Program-made: the position numbers and the translations under genes
The notes under the pieces: generated by a model
What the model was told of the DNA's origin: nothing
The model's input: the letters and a program-made list of their open reading frames with translations, nothing else
Database searches by the model: none
Assembly (NCBI RefSeq): GCF_031764535.1
Contig: NZ_CP134499.1
Coordinates: 496,001 to 560,000, forward strand
DNA: 64,000 nucleotides
Direction: 5' to 3'
Source of the DNA: Pseudomonas sp. SG20056
Lineage (GTDB): Bacteria > Pseudomonadota > Gammaproteobacteria > Pseudomonadales > Pseudomonadaceae
Shown here: piece by piece, positions 55,402 through 64,000 of the stretch
Layout of the letters: the number at the start of each line of letters is the position of its first letter
How positions within the stretch are numbered: position 1 is the stretch's first letter

Positions 55402-57327
55402 ATGAATTTCTTCGAGCAACAGGATCGCGCCCGGCGTAACAGCGGGCGTCTGCTGATTCTGATGGCGTTGGCGGTGCTTAGTCTGATCACTCTGACCAGT
55501 CTGGTGCTGGGGCTGGTCTGGCAGCTCTTTGGTCAGAGTCACAGCTCACTGTGGCTGGCCAGTGATACGCCGAACAGCGTATTGCCCAGTTGGCCGCTGG
55601 TGGGTTGCGTCGCACTGGCGGTGATCGGCGTGGTGCTGTTGGGCAGTCTGTACAAACAGCTGCAGCTGAGCCGTGGCGGCCAAGCGATTGCCGAGCGGTT
55701 GGGTGGGCGCTTGATCAACCTGTCGCCACAGAACCTTGAAGAGCGCCGGCTGCTCAACGTGGTGGAGGAAATGGCCCTGGCTTCGGGTACCTCTGTGCCG
55801 CCTGTGTATGTGCTCGATGATGCCGGGATCAACGCCTTTGCTGCCGGCCTGACGCCGCAGGATGCGGTAATCGGGATAACCCGCGGCGCGATCTGCCAGC
55901 TCAGTCGCGATGAATTGCAGGGCGTGATTGCCCATGAATTCAGCCATATTTTCCATGGCGATATGCGCCTCAATACGCGCCTGGTGTCGGTGCTGCACGG
56001 CATTCTGCTGCTGGGGCTGATTGGCGGTTTTCTGCTGCGCAGCAGCGGGCGCGGTAGTCGTTCCAGCCGCGATAACTCGGTGGCGATCGTGCTCGCCATC
56101 GGCGTCACGCTATGGGTGCTGGGGTATGCCGGGACCTTTTTTGGCAACCTGATCAAGGCCGCCGTGAGCCGCCAGCGCGAGTTTCTCGCTGATGCTTCGG
56201 CAGTGCAGTACACCCGCAACCCCGACAGCATCGCCGGAGCCTTGAAGAAGATCGGCGGCAACCTGTATAGCTCGCAGCTGCAGGCCGGGCATGCCGCCGA
56301 ATTCAGCCATATGTATTTTGCCGCCGGCATCAGCCAGGCGCTGGACGGCATGCTGGCCACCCATCCGCCCCTGGATCAGCGCATCCGCCGCATCACTCCC
56401 GGCTGGGATGGCCGTTATCCGCATGTGGCGGAAATCAGCGCGGCAACGCCGGCGGTGGCGGCCAGCGATTCAGCTGTGGAGATGCATGATCTGAGTGCTT
56501 TTGCACCGGGCTTGAGCGCGGCCTCTGCGAGTGAGGCGATTGGTGCCATTGGTGATCCGCAGGCAACCCATCTGCTGGCCGTGCGCAGCACCCTGGCGCA
56601 TCTGGATCTTGCCCTGAGCGAGGCAGCGCACAGTTGCAGCGGCGCCCAGGCGTTGCTCTATGGCCTGCTGCTCGACCCCATCGAGACGCAAGCTGTGCAG
56701 CAATTACAGCTGTTGCAGCCGCGTATCGCCGTTGAGGTTGCCGCGCAGCTTGAGCCGCTGCGCGAGCCGCTGCGTCAGCTGGCACCGGGTATGCGTTTGC
56801 CGCTGCTGGACCTGGCCATGCCCGCCCTCAAGCAACTGGCGGCCGATCAGTTCGCCACGCTCAAGGCCAATCTGGCTCTGCTGATCCGCGCCGATGGCCG
56901 GGTTGCCTTGCTGGAATGGACGCTGCTGCGCATTGTCGAGCGCAATGTCGAAGGCGCGCACGCACAGACCAGCCGCTACCAGCTGCCGGAACTGGCGGCT
57001 GAAACCTGCGTGGTGCTGTCACTGCTGGCCCGTGCCGGTGGAGTGGATGAGTCAGCCGCGCAACTCGCGTTCAAGCATGCCAGCAGTGAGCTGCCGTTCC
57101 CGCTCGAGCAACTGCTGCCGGCCAGCGCCAGTAATTTATCGGCGCTTGAACCTGCGCTGCGGCGTTTGAGCTTGCTCTGGCCGTTGCAGAAACCACAGTT
57201 GCTCAAGGCCATGGCGCGCTGCATTGAGCATGACGGCACGATCAACGCCGCCGAGGCCGAGCTGATGCGCGCCGTAGCGGATATTCTCGATTGCCCGATG
57301 CCGCCTTTGCTGGCAGCGCGCGGCTGA
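55402..57327 (+). CDS. M48 family membrane metalloprotease
   Basis: A 641-residue HtpX-like protease of the inner membrane. Helices at about 17-42 and 66-85 precede the catalytic domain with HEFSH (about 178) and the third zinc ligand in EFLADASA (about 259). Membrane segments lie between them (about 195-240). The long C-terminal part (from about 340) lacks helices and has an Ala/Leu-rich, TerB-like pattern (LIRADGRVALLEW, AEAELMRAVADILD). It is probably coupled with the LemA protein and involved in membrane protein quality control. Confidence 0.9.
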   Translation: MNFFEQQDRARRNSGRLLILMALAVLSLITLTSLVLGLVWQLFGQSHSSLWLASDTPNSVLPSWPLVGCVALAVIGVVLLGSLYKQLQLSRGGQAIAERLGGRLINLSPQNLEERRLLNVVEEMALASGTSVPPVYVLDDAGINAFAAGLTPQDAVIGITRGAICQLSRDELQGVIAHEFSHIFHGDMRLNTRLVSVLHGILLLGLIGGFLLRSSGRGSRSSRDNSVAIVLAIGVTLWVLGYAGTFFGNLIKAAVSRQREFLADASAVQYTRNPDSIAGALKKIGGNLYSSQLQAGHAAEFSHMYFAAGISQALDGMLATHPPLDQRIRRITPGWDGRYPHVAEISAATPAVAASDSAVEMHDLSAFAPGLSAASASEAIGAIGDPQATHLLAVRSTLAHLDLALSEAAHSCSGAQALLYGLLLDPIETQAVQQLQLLQPRIAVEVAAQLEPLREPLRQLAPGMRLPLLDLAMPALKQLAADQFATLKANLALLIRADGRVALLEWTLLRIVERNVEGAHAQTSRYQLPELAAETCVVLSLLARAGGVDESAAQLAFKHASSELPFPLEQLLPASASNLSALEPALRRLSLLWPLQKPQLLKAMARCIEHDGTINAAEAELMRAVADILDCPMPPLLAARG

Positions 57328-57550
57328 CCGTCTGGCAGCGCCGCTTGACCCTGCGGCGCTGCGGGTAGACTGTAAAATGGCGGCGCGCTGTCATGCTCTG
57401 GTCATCAAACCGGGCAATTCTGAACCTGCGCAATGGAATGCGCGGTCACTGTATCGCCGGCAAATAACAACCACCTTCAGGGCGTTCGCCCCTTCATTGC
57501 ACTGCCTCCTGACCCCCGTCACGCCGTTGTTGAGCGGCAAGGAGAGAGCC

Positions 57551-57739
57551 ATGAACCTGTTGCAACCTGTTATCGCCGGGCTGTTTGATCCGCATCTACA
57601 GCTCGAAGCCGAGCCTGATGCACTTGAGGCTGACCTGCGCGGCGCTACCATCCACGCGGAAATCGTCCACACCATCGCCGCCATCGACCAACTGACGGCA
57701 CACTGGCAGCAGCCACCGGAACCGCCGCAGTTACGCTAA
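57551..57739 (+). CDS. Small hypothetical protein
   Basis: A 62-residue acidic protein (many Asp and Glu, His-rich middle) with GGAGAGAG before the ATG and a terminator right after its stop. No membrane helix. I do not recognise a family. The 223 bases before it contain a GC-rich inverted repeat (57335-57362) and no gene. Confidence 0.5.
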   Translation: MNLLQPVIAGLFDPHLQLEAEPDALEADLRGATIHAEIVHTIAAIDQLTAHWQQPPEPPQLR

Positions 57740-57747
57740 GCAGTCCC

Positions 57748-57783
57748 GCGCCAGGCGGTATGTCTATCGCCTGGCGCTTTAGC
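57748..57783. terminator. Terminator between the small gene and the LysR gene
   Basis: GCGCCAGGCG / CGCCTGGCGC perfect 10-bp stem with a 10-base loop and TTTAGC. It may serve both convergent genes. Confidence 0.8.
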
Positions 57784-58684
57784 TATCCGCCGTCGCAAAA
57801 GCCTGCATCAGATCCTCACGAAACGCCCGCAGCGCATCACTGGGATGCTGGCCGCGATGGCTGGCCAGGAGAAACTGCACCTCAAAACCCAGCTCCTCGG
57901 CGAGCAATGCGTGCAGGCAGCCACTGGCCAACCAGGGGGCGGCGATATGTTCGGGCAGGTAGCCGATATGCCGGCCGGAGAGGATAAATGCCAGCGCGCC
58001 GTCGAGTTGCTCTGTCTGTGCCGAGCTGGGTGAGCTTTGAAACGGCTCGCGTACCTGTACAAAGCGGTAGGGGTGCTGCACCCGGTCGGCCTGCTGCAGG
58101 TCTGCCAGGCTGATCTGCGCGCGCCTGAACAGCGCATGCCCTTTGGCGCAGAACAGCACCTGGCGCTCACGAAACAGCGGCTGATAATCCAGCGCGGTCT
58201 GGTTGCCGGAGAAATAGCCGATGGCCAGGTGCAACTGGTCCTGCAGCAGACGGCGTTCCAGCTCGGCGGGCATGGCGGTCAGCAGTTCGATCTGCACCGC
58301 TTGGTTGCGCCCACGAAAGCGGTTAATGGCCTCGGCCACCTGCTCCAGCACATGGGGCGCCAGGCCTTCGGACAGGCCAATGCGCAGCTTGCCCAGGAGC
58401 TTGTCGGCCATGCCCTGGGCTTCGCCCTTGAAGGTATCGATGGCGCTGAACAATTTGCGTGTGGCGCTGAGCACCTGTTCGCCCTTGGGCGTCAGGCGAA
58501 AGCCGCCCTTGCCGCGCTCGCACAGGCGAAAGCCCAGACGGGTTTCCAGCTTGGCCATCTGCGTGCTGATGGTCGACTGGCCAATCCCCAGCTCGCCCTG
58601 GGCGGCACTGAAGCCGCCGCACTCTACCACGGTGACAAACAGGCGCAGTAGCTGCAGGTCAAGATCGCGTAACTGGCTGAGCAT
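57779..58684 (-). CDS. LysR-family regulator
   Basis: A 301-residue LysR regulator. The helix-turn-helix is at about 8-66 (GFSAAQGELGIGQSTISTQMAKLETRLG). A ligand-binding domain of the usual size follows. I start at ATG 58684, with GGAG 6 bases upstream. Its target is not clear: the next gene on the strand is an ion channel and the divergent unit is a polyamine-binding protein with agmatinase about 1.2 kb away. Confidence 0.85.
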   Translation of the reverse strand: MLSQLRDLDLQLLRLFVTVVECGGFSAAQGELGIGQSTISTQMAKLETRLGFRLCERGKGGFRLTPKGEQVLSATRKLFSAIDTFKGEAQGMADKLLGKLRIGLSEGLAPHVLEQVAEAINRFRGRNQAVQIELLTAMPAELERRLLQDQLHLAIGYFSGNQTALDYQPLFRERQVLFCAKGHALFRRAQISLADLQQADRVQHPYRFVQVREPFQSSPSSAQTEQLDGALAFILSGRHIGYLPEHIAAPWLASGCLHALLAEELGFEVQFLLASHRGQHPSDALRAFREDLMQAFATADS

Positions 58685-58753
58685 GCCGGCTCCAAACATT
58701 GCTGGTGGTCGATGTGCCAGTAGATCACTTGGTTTTTCTTCAATGCAACTCGC

Positions 58754-59683
58754 CTAGCGGGTCATCTTCTTTACAAACACCACGACAAACAGCGCCATGG
58801 TAAAGCTGCCGGCAAATGCCTCGAACGCCGCAATCGGGCGGGCCATGCCGTGGGGCGTGATGTCGCCGTAGCCGAGGGTGGTGAAGGTCACCACGCTGAA
58901 GTAGAGGCAGTCGCCGAGGTCATCCAGGTTAGCCAGCCAGCCGCGTTCCAGAGCCAGGCCCAGGGTTTGTCCGGCGTGCTGAACGCCGACCAGAAAGTAC
59001 AGCAGGCCGCAGAAAACGATCAGCGCGATGGAGAACAGCACGACGTTGAGCGGCTTTTCGCCGTAGCCGCTGAACAAGTCGACCAGCCAGGACAGCAGGC
59101 GTCTGCCGCTATAGCGCGGCAGTTGCCGGCGGCGCATGACCATTTCGCGGTGGAAGAACATGCCGGCCTGTTCGAACAGCCCGGCTTTCTCCAGGTGTAG
59201 GCGCAGGTTGCGGTAGGTTTCCTCGGCTTCTTCAAAGCAGCGGCGGGCGGCGTCGCTATCGCCAAGGCGTTGGTGCGCGCTGCCCTGGCGTTCCTGGCGC
59301 AGGCGCCGATCCCAGATCACGTTGTCCAGGCGCGCGCCGTCGAGTTGCACGCCCAACAGGTTGCAGTCGCGCAGGTCACAGCAATGCAGGTTGGCGCCGC
59401 GCAGATCAGCTTTCATCAGCGAGCTGCCGCGCAGGTCAAGGCCAAACAGGTGGGCTTTCTGCAGGTCGGCGCGGTACAGGTCGCTATCGCGCAAGTCGTA
59501 GCCCGTGCGCTGGTGGTGGTTGACTAGGTCGATGCCGGCTAGCTGTGCGTACTTGAGCTGAAAACCGCGCATCGGGGCGCCACTTTGCGCGCGCTGGTGC
59601 AGGGCGGCGCAGAGCCCTTCGGCGTCACGTTTGTCCTGGTCGGCATCAAGCCAGAAGCGTTCATCGACCTGCAGCTCGCTCAT
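58754..59683 (-). CDS. Pentapeptide-repeat protein fused to an ion channel
   Basis: A 309-residue protein. Residues about 40-122 contain pentapeptide repeats (A/L-D/N-L pattern: DLYRADLQKAHLFGLDLRGSSL...), a beta-helix. A polar linker follows, and the C-terminal part (about 205-309) is a two-helix channel with the potassium selectivity filter TTLGYGD (about 273-279). It should be an inner membrane potassium channel with an N-terminal soluble sensor. Single gene. Confidence 0.85.
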   Translation of the reverse strand: MSELQVDERFWLDADQDKRDAEGLCAALHQRAQSGAPMRGFQLKYAQLAGIDLVNHHQRTGYDLRDSDLYRADLQKAHLFGLDLRGSSLMKADLRGANLHCCDLRDCNLLGVQLDGARLDNVIWDRRLRQERQGSAHQRLGDSDAARRCFEEAEETYRNLRLHLEKAGLFEQAGMFFHREMVMRRRQLPRYSGRRLLSWLVDLFSGYGEKPLNVVLFSIALIVFCGLLYFLVGVQHAGQTLGLALERGWLANLDDLGDCLYFSVVTFTTLGYGDITPHGMARPIAAFEAFAGSFTMALFVVVFVKKMTR

Positions 59684-59859
59684 CGCGCCGCTCTCTTGGG
59701 TGGTCTAGCAAGACTAGTCGGCTGCCGGCGCAGCGGGCGCGTTCATCCGCTTAAACATTGATAGATGGCAATGTCAGCGTAGGCCACTTCATATTTATTC
59801 AAAGCAAACCGCGCGGCAGGATGACGTCAGCCCACTAACCGCCGATGAGGTTGTTCGTC

Positions 59860-60939
59860 ATGCGTTCGCTCATGCCCCTGTTACTGCTGTGTTGCGCCTT
59901 CGCCGCTCAGGCCGAAGAGAAAGCCCTGAACCTGTACAGCTGGTCCGCCTACCTGCCGGAGCAAGCCCTGCAACGCTTCAAGGATGAAACCGGGATCACG
60001 GTCAAATACGACATCTTCGACAGTGCCGAAGCCCTGGACAGCAAACTGCTCACCGGCGGCAGCGGTTATGACGTCGTCTTCCCGGCCTCCAGCGGCCTGG
60101 CGCGGGCGATTCAGGCCAAGGCCGTGCAACCGCTGGACCGCACGCAACTGCCGCATCTGCAGAATCTTGACCCGGCGCTGCTGGGCAAGCTCGCCAGTGC
60201 CGACCACGGTAATCAGTACGGCCTGCCGTACACCTGGGGCACGGTTGGCGTGGGTTTCAACCGCCAGGCGTTAGAGCAGCGTTTGCCCGGCGTGCCGCTG
60301 AATAGCCTGGACCTGCTGTTCAAGCCCGAGTACGCCAGCAAGCTCAAGGACTGCGGCATCGCGGTGATCGACTCGCCGCAGGAAGTGATCAGCATCGTCC
60401 TCAACTACCTCGGCAAAGACCCCTACAGCAGCGAGCGTGCCGATCTCGATGCAGTGGCGCAGCTGCTCACCCAGCTGCAACCCAACCTGCGTTACGTCGG
60501 CGCCGGCCGGCATATCAATGACCTGGCCAAGGGCGAAATCTGCCTGGCGCTGACCTACAACGGCGACGCCTACATGGCCGCGGCCAACGCGGCTGAGGCC
60601 AAGCAGCCGTTCGAGGTGCAGTACCGCATCCCGCGTGAAGGCACGCTGCTGTGGTTCGACACCATGGCCATTCCGGCCGATGCGCCGCACCCCAAGGCCG
60701 CCCACGCCTTTATCGATTACATGCTGCGCCCTGAGGCCATCGCCGAGCTGACCAACAGCGTGTTTTTCGCCAACGCCAACCAGGCCGCCACGGCGCTGGT
60801 CGACCCGGCGATTAGCGGCGATGCCGATATCTACCCCGGTGAAGCGGTGCGCGCCCGCCTGTTTGCCGAGCAATTGATGCCGCTGCGCCAACAGCGTGAG
60901 CGCACGCGCATCTGGACCACTTTCCGCAGTCAGTATTGA
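59860..60939 (+). CDS. Polyamine-type periplasmic binding protein (PotF-like)
   Basis: A 359-residue extracytoplasmic solute-binding protein of the PotD/PotF group. Signal peptide about 1-19 (AAQA-EE). Group hallmarks are LNLYSWSAYLPEQ (about 24), YDVVFPASSG (about 70) and GLPYTWGTVGVGFN (about 125). It probably binds a polyamine such as putrescine or spermidine. I start at ATG 59860, with GAGG 9 bases upstream and a good signal peptide. The agmatinase follows after 10 bases; no ABC permease or ATPase gene is present. Confidence 0.87.
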   Translation: MRSLMPLLLLCCAFAAQAEEKALNLYSWSAYLPEQALQRFKDETGITVKYDIFDSAEALDSKLLTGGSGYDVVFPASSGLARAIQAKAVQPLDRTQLPHLQNLDPALLGKLASADHGNQYGLPYTWGTVGVGFNRQALEQRLPGVPLNSLDLLFKPEYASKLKDCGIAVIDSPQEVISIVLNYLGKDPYSSERADLDAVAQLLTQLQPNLRYVGAGRHINDLAKGEICLALTYNGDAYMAAANAAEAKQPFEVQYRIPREGTLLWFDTMAIPADAPHPKAAHAFIDYMLRPEAIAELTNSVFFANANQAATALVDPAISGDADIYPGEAVRARLFAEQLMPLRQQRERTRIWTTFRSQY

Positions 60940-60949
60940 GGACAAGGCA

Positions 60950-61921
60950 ATGGAAGCATTCAACGGCAACGACCTGGCCTTCACCCGCGACAGCCTCTAC
61001 GGCACCTTCTCCGAGCCGACCTACGCCGGCGTCACCAGCTTTATGCGCCGGCGTTACAGCCGCGACCTAGCCGGCGTTGATCTGGTGGTCAGCGGCGTGC
61101 CCTTTGACACCGCCACCACCAACCGCCCCGGTACCCGCTTCGGCCCGCGCGCGATTCGCGCGGCCTCGATCACCAGCGCCTGGGAGCGGCATTACCCCTG
61201 GGAGTTCGACCCCTTCGACCACCTGGCGGTGATCGACTACGGCGACTGCAATTTCGATCACGCCCTGCCGCACAAGATTCCGGCGGCCATCGAGGCGCAT
61301 GCCGAGCATATCGTCCAGGCCGGTTGCGCCATGCTCACCCTGGGCGGCGACCACTTCATCAGCTACCCGCTGCTCAAGGCTCATGCGCGTAAACACGGCG
61401 CGCTGTCATTGGTGCACTTCGATGCGCACAGCGATACCTGGCCGGATCTCGACGACAGCGAGCAAGGCGTCAGCCACGGCACCATGTTCTATCACGCCGC
61501 TCGCGAAGGGCTGGTCGATCCATCGCGCTCGGTGCAGATTGGCCTGCGTACCACCAATGACGACGTGATGGGCTTTCAGGTGCTGGATGCACGCCAGGTG
61601 CACCGCAGCACGCCGGAGCAGATCGCCGCGCAGATCCGCGCGCGGGTCGGTGATAACCCGGTGTACCTGACCTTTGATATCGACTGCCTCGACCCAGCCT
61701 TTGCCCCCGGCACCGGCACGCCGGTATGCGGTGGCCTGACTACCCATCAGGCGCTGGAAATTCTCCGTGGCCTGCGCGGGATCAATCTGGTGGGCATGGA
61801 TGTGGTGGAAGTTTCGCCGCCTTACGATCACGCGGAAGTCACCGCTCTGGCCGGGGCCACCGTGGCGATGGAGTTGGTGTGTTTGTATGCCGCGCGGCAT
61901 AAGTTGGGCGAAAAAACCTAG
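60950..61921 (+). CDS. speB: Agmatinase (ureohydrolase)
   Basis: A 323-residue ureohydrolase. Manganese motifs are GGDHFI (about 128-133), HFDAHSDT (about 155-162) and FDIDCLDP (about 242-249). It resembles E. coli SpeB along its length, including MDVVEVSPPYDHAE. It should convert agmatine to putrescine and urea; guanidinobutyrase activity is the other possibility in Pseudomonas. It is 10 bases behind the polyamine-binding protein, so the unit may handle external agmatine. Confidence 0.85.
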   Translation: MEAFNGNDLAFTRDSLYGTFSEPTYAGVTSFMRRRYSRDLAGVDLVVSGVPFDTATTNRPGTRFGPRAIRAASITSAWERHYPWEFDPFDHLAVIDYGDCNFDHALPHKIPAAIEAHAEHIVQAGCAMLTLGGDHFISYPLLKAHARKHGALSLVHFDAHSDTWPDLDDSEQGVSHGTMFYHAAREGLVDPSRSVQIGLRTTNDDVMGFQVLDARQVHRSTPEQIAAQIRARVGDNPVYLTFDIDCLDPAFAPGTGTPVCGGLTTHQALEILRGLRGINLVGMDVVEVSPPYDHAEVTALAGATVAMELVCLYAARHKLGEKT

Positions 61922-61972
61922 GGTAGAAATCGCTGTGTATGTCCACCCTTGGTATTCGTCTCGGCTACCCAC

Positions 61973-61998
61973 GGTGGACCGGTGAGGCGTGATCCACC
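61973..61998. repeat. Short intergenic repeat
   Basis: GGTGGACC and TGATCCACC are imperfect inverses around GGTGAGGCG. It resembles the GTGGATCACGC repeat of Pseudomonas intergenic regions. It fills most of the gap after speB. Confidence 0.35.
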
Positions 61999-62023
61999 CC
62001 CAAGGTGTACAGCAAAATCCGGG

Positions 62024-62049
62024 CAAAAAAACGGGCCCAGCGGGCCCGT
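62024..62049 (-). terminator. Terminator after the CoA-transferase gene
   Basis: ACGGGCCC / GGGCCCGT with an AGC loop; on the minus strand a T run (TTTTTTT) follows. It is 18 bases past the CoA-transferase stop. Confidence 0.9.
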
Positions 62050-62066
62050 AAACTCACACTCAAATG

Positions 62067-63626
62067 TTAATCAGCGTTCAGTTGCTCGCTCAGGCCGATC
62101 GGCGGCGGCAGAAACAGCCGCGCATCCATCAGCTGCGGCGTACGCACGATGGGGGTGAAGTCCATGCGGTCGAGGATGTCGCGCTGGATATCCACCCCCG
62201 GCGCCACTTCGATCAGCTCCAGACCGTCCAGGGTCAGGCGGAACACGCAGCGTTCGGTGACATACAGCACCGGCTGGCCGCGTTCGGCGGCTTGGTGGCC
62301 GGCGAAGGTGCGGTGCTCGACTTCGGCGACGAACTTGCACAGCTCGCCATCCTTGATGATGCGCAGCTGGCCGTCCTCGATGCCGATATCCTGCGCCCCG
62401 GCGCTGAAGGTGCCGAGGAACACCACCTGCTTGGCGTTCTGGCTGATATTGATAAAACCGCCCGCTCCGGCCAGGCGTGAGCCGAACTTGGACACGTTGA
62501 GGTTGCCCGCCGCATCGGCCTGGGCCAGGCCGAGAAACGCAATATCCAGGCCGCCACCGTCGTAGAAATCGAACTGATAAGGTTGGTCGAGCAGCGCGCT
62601 GTGATTGCTCGCCGCGCCAAAATCCAGCCCCGAGGCGGGGATGCCGCCGATCACCCCGGGTTCGGCGGTCAGGGTCAGGCGCTCGATCACGCCTTCTTCG
62701 GCCGCAACCCCGGCCACACCTTCCGGCATGCCGATGCCCAGGTTGACCACCGCACCGGCTTTCAGCTCCAGTGCCGCGCGGCGGGCGATCAGTTTGCGCA
62801 CATCCAGAGGCATGGCTTTCAGGCTGTCCATCGGCACCCGGGTTTCGCCGGCGAAGGCCGGGTTGTAGGCGGTGGCGAAGGTTTGCTGGTGGTTTACCGG
62901 CTCGGCCAGCACCACGCAGTCCACCAGAATCCCAGGGATCTTCACCTCGCGGGCATTCAACGAGCCGCGTTCGACAATGCGCTCAACTTGGGCAATCACC
63001 ACCCCGCCCGAGTTGCGTGCGGCCATGGCGATGGCCAGGCTCTCGATGGTCAGCGCCTCGCGCTCGAAGCTCAGGTTGCCGTCGGCATCGCTGCTGGTGG
63101 CGCGCACCACCGCCACGTGAATGGGGAATGTCGGGTAGAACAGGTAGTCCTCGCCATCGATGGGCATTAGCCGCACCAGCTCGGTGGTGGTGCGCGCATT
63201 GAGCTTGCCGCCGCCGTGGCGCGGGTCGACATAGGTGCCCAAACCAACCCGCGACAGCTGCCCCGGCTTGCCGGCGGCGATATCGCGAAACAGCTGGGAG
63301 ATCACCCCCTGCGGCAGGTTGTAGGCTTCGATGCGGTTATCCACCGCGAGCTTCTGCAGTCCTGGCACCAAGCCCCAGTGGCCGCCGATTACCCGCCGCA
63401 CCAGGCCTTCATGAGCCAGGTGGTTAAGGCCGCGGCCCTTGCCATCCCCTTGGCCGGCGGCATACACCAGAGTCAGGTCGCGTGGAGCCTGTTCAGCAAG
63501 AAAGCGTTGCTCCAGGGCGATGGCGATCTGCTCGGCGAAACCGATGCCGACAAAGCCGCCGGTGGCCAGGTTGGCGTTATCCGGGATGCGCGCCACAGCG
63601 GCGGCGGCAGTCATGATCTTGCTCAT
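62067..63626 (-). CDS. Acyl-CoA:acetate/ketoacid CoA-transferase
   Basis: A 519-residue single-chain CoA-transferase of the YdiF type: both halves (about 1-250 and 260-515) correspond to the alpha and beta subunits of ketoacid CoA-transferases. The catalytic Glu is in [12 protein letters not shown] (about 325). It should move CoA between acyl-CoA and acetate or acetoacetate. I start at ATG 63626 (MSKIMTAA); the ATG at 63656 has no clear binding site. It lies downstream of a GntP-type permease, which fits hydroxybutyrate or other ketone-body use. Confidence 0.9.
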   Translation of the reverse strand: MSKIMTAAAAVARIPDNANLATGGFVGIGFAEQIAIALEQRFLAEQAPRDLTLVYAAGQGDGKGRGLNHLAHEGLVRRVIGGHWGLVPGLQKLAVDNRIEAYNLPQGVISQLFRDIAAGKPGQLSRVGLGTYVDPRHGGGKLNARTTTELVRLMPIDGEDYLFYPTFPIHVAVVRATSSDADGNLSFEREALTIESLAIAMAARNSGGVVIAQVERIVERGSLNAREVKIPGILVDCVVLAEPVNHQQTFATAYNPAFAGETRVPMDSLKAMPLDVRKLIARRAALELKAGAVVNLGIGMPEGVAGVAAEEGVIERLTLTAEPGVIGGIPASGLDFGAASNHSALLDQPYQFDFYDGGGLDIAFLGLAQADAAGNLNVSKFGSRLAGAGGFINISQNAKQVVFLGTFSAGAQDIGIEDGQLRIIKDGELCKFVAEVEHRTFAGHQAAERGQPVLYVTERCVFRLTLDGLELIEVAPGVDIQRDILDRMDFTPIVRTPQLMDARLFLPPPIGLSEQLNAD

Positions 63627-63700
63627 AGCGGGTACTCGAAAGCGATTGAACAACATTGAGTACAGGCGGCATGGCGCACAGGAGCGCCATGCCAGGCCCG

Positions 63701-64000
63701 TCAGAAACTACCGAACAGCGTGCCCAGGGTGATGACGACCACCAGCGCCACCATCGGGAAAGCCACGGTGTTAACGAAGATAAATTTGTACGACTCACGG
63801 TGCGTGAGTTTGCAGATCGCCAGCAGCGAGATCACCGCGCCGTTGTGCGGCAGGGTGTCCATGCAGCCAGAGGCCATCGCCGCGACGCGGTGCAGCAGCT
63901 CGGGGCTGATGCCGGCGGCGTTGGCCATGGTCAGGTACTGCTCGCCGAGGGTCTTCAGCGCAATCGACATACCGCCAGACGCCGAACCGGTGATGCCGGC
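63701..64000 (-). CDS. GntP-family permease, C-terminal part
   Basis: The last 99 codons of a membrane permease whose front runs off the window end. The frame from base 64000 starts with [23 protein letters not shown], and two helices are visible at the end. [20 protein letters not shown] and [16 protein letters not shown] are typical of the GntP group that imports gluconate-like or hydroxybutyrate-like acids. It is followed after 74 bases by the CoA-transferase gene on the same strand. Confidence 0.78.
   Translation of the reverse strand, partial: AGITGSASGGMSIALKTLGEQYLTMANAAGISPELLHRVAAMASGCMDTLPHNGAVISLLAICKLTHRESYKFIFVNTVAFPMVALVVVITLGTLFGSF

Noticed and set aside
57335..57362. GC-rich 10-bp inverted repeat after the M48 protease gene
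   Set aside because: No T run follows, so I do not call it a terminator; it may still fold in RNA.
1..64000. CRISPR arrays, tRNA or rRNA genes, prophage and toxin-antitoxin or defence systems
   Set aside because: Searched by eye on both strands; no direct-repeat array, cloverleaf, phage gene or defence domain found.

Overview
The window is a high-GC gammaproteobacterial chromosome segment and almost certainly comes from a Pseudomonas. The block bioBFHCD, a small rod-like protein, a CJM1_0395-type protein and a run of acyl-CoA dehydrogenases matches the PA0500-PA0508 gene order as I remember it from P. aeruginosa. The creD, comF-bio, hut and glcB genes are also of Pseudomonas type. A complete pgaABCD operon argues against P. 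aeruginosa itself and fits an environmental species. I cannot name the species. I see no rRNA, tRNA, CRISPR array, prophage or intact insertion sequence.

Layout: (1) 284-5911: creD, two exported or membrane proteins of unknown role, a two-gene sodium/solute (acetate-type) symporter and one more membrane protein. (2) 5971-11392, minus strand: a sigma factor / FecR / TonB receptor / PepSY reductase / small membrane protein operon for siderophore uptake, with a candidate Fur box at its head. (3) 11599-15557: trhP (tRNA hydroxylation), then a DEDDh exonuclease coupled to a cNMP-CBS-nucleotidyltransferase protein. (4) 15748-22217: pgaABCD for export and synthesis of the biofilm polysaccharide PNAG, with a near-consensus RsmA/CsrA site over the pgaA ribosome binding site. 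(5) 22236-29559: glcB, a GNAT enzyme, an ACT-domain regulator, a MITE-like repeat with a DnaA-box cluster behind it, rarD, a DUF4166 protein, srkA and comF. (6) 29522-34263: a BirA operator and bioBFHCD. (7) 34360-42823: a small rod-like protein, a CJM1_0395-type protein, three acyl-CoA dehydrogenases (the first with a PsrA-box promoter) and a diguanylate cyclase. (8) 42897-51586: the histidine utilisation cluster hutD / hutI-G-(YjiH)-U-H-C, with HutC operators in front of both divergent units. (9) 51593-64000: an endonuclease I-like protein, a tetR-hydrolase-thioesterase operon, lemA with an M48 protease, a LysR regulator, a pentapeptide-repeat ion channel, a polyamine-binding protein with an agmatinase, a CoA-transferase and the 3' end of a GntP-family permease.

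Most genes are housekeeping or catabolic: biotin, histidine, fatty acids, acetate/glyoxylate, agmatine and ketoacid/hydroxybutyrate. Regulation is unusually readable here: BirA, PsrA, HutC, a TetR operator, Fur and RsmA sites can all be placed at base level. I did not find a clearly new multi-gene system. The best leads are the RsmA site on pgaA, a flagellar-rod-like small protein in a non-flagellar setting, an endonuclease I relative that seems to lack catalytic residues, an orphan gene tail with its own terminator at 52385-52573, and the MITE/DnaA-box region at 25702-26094.
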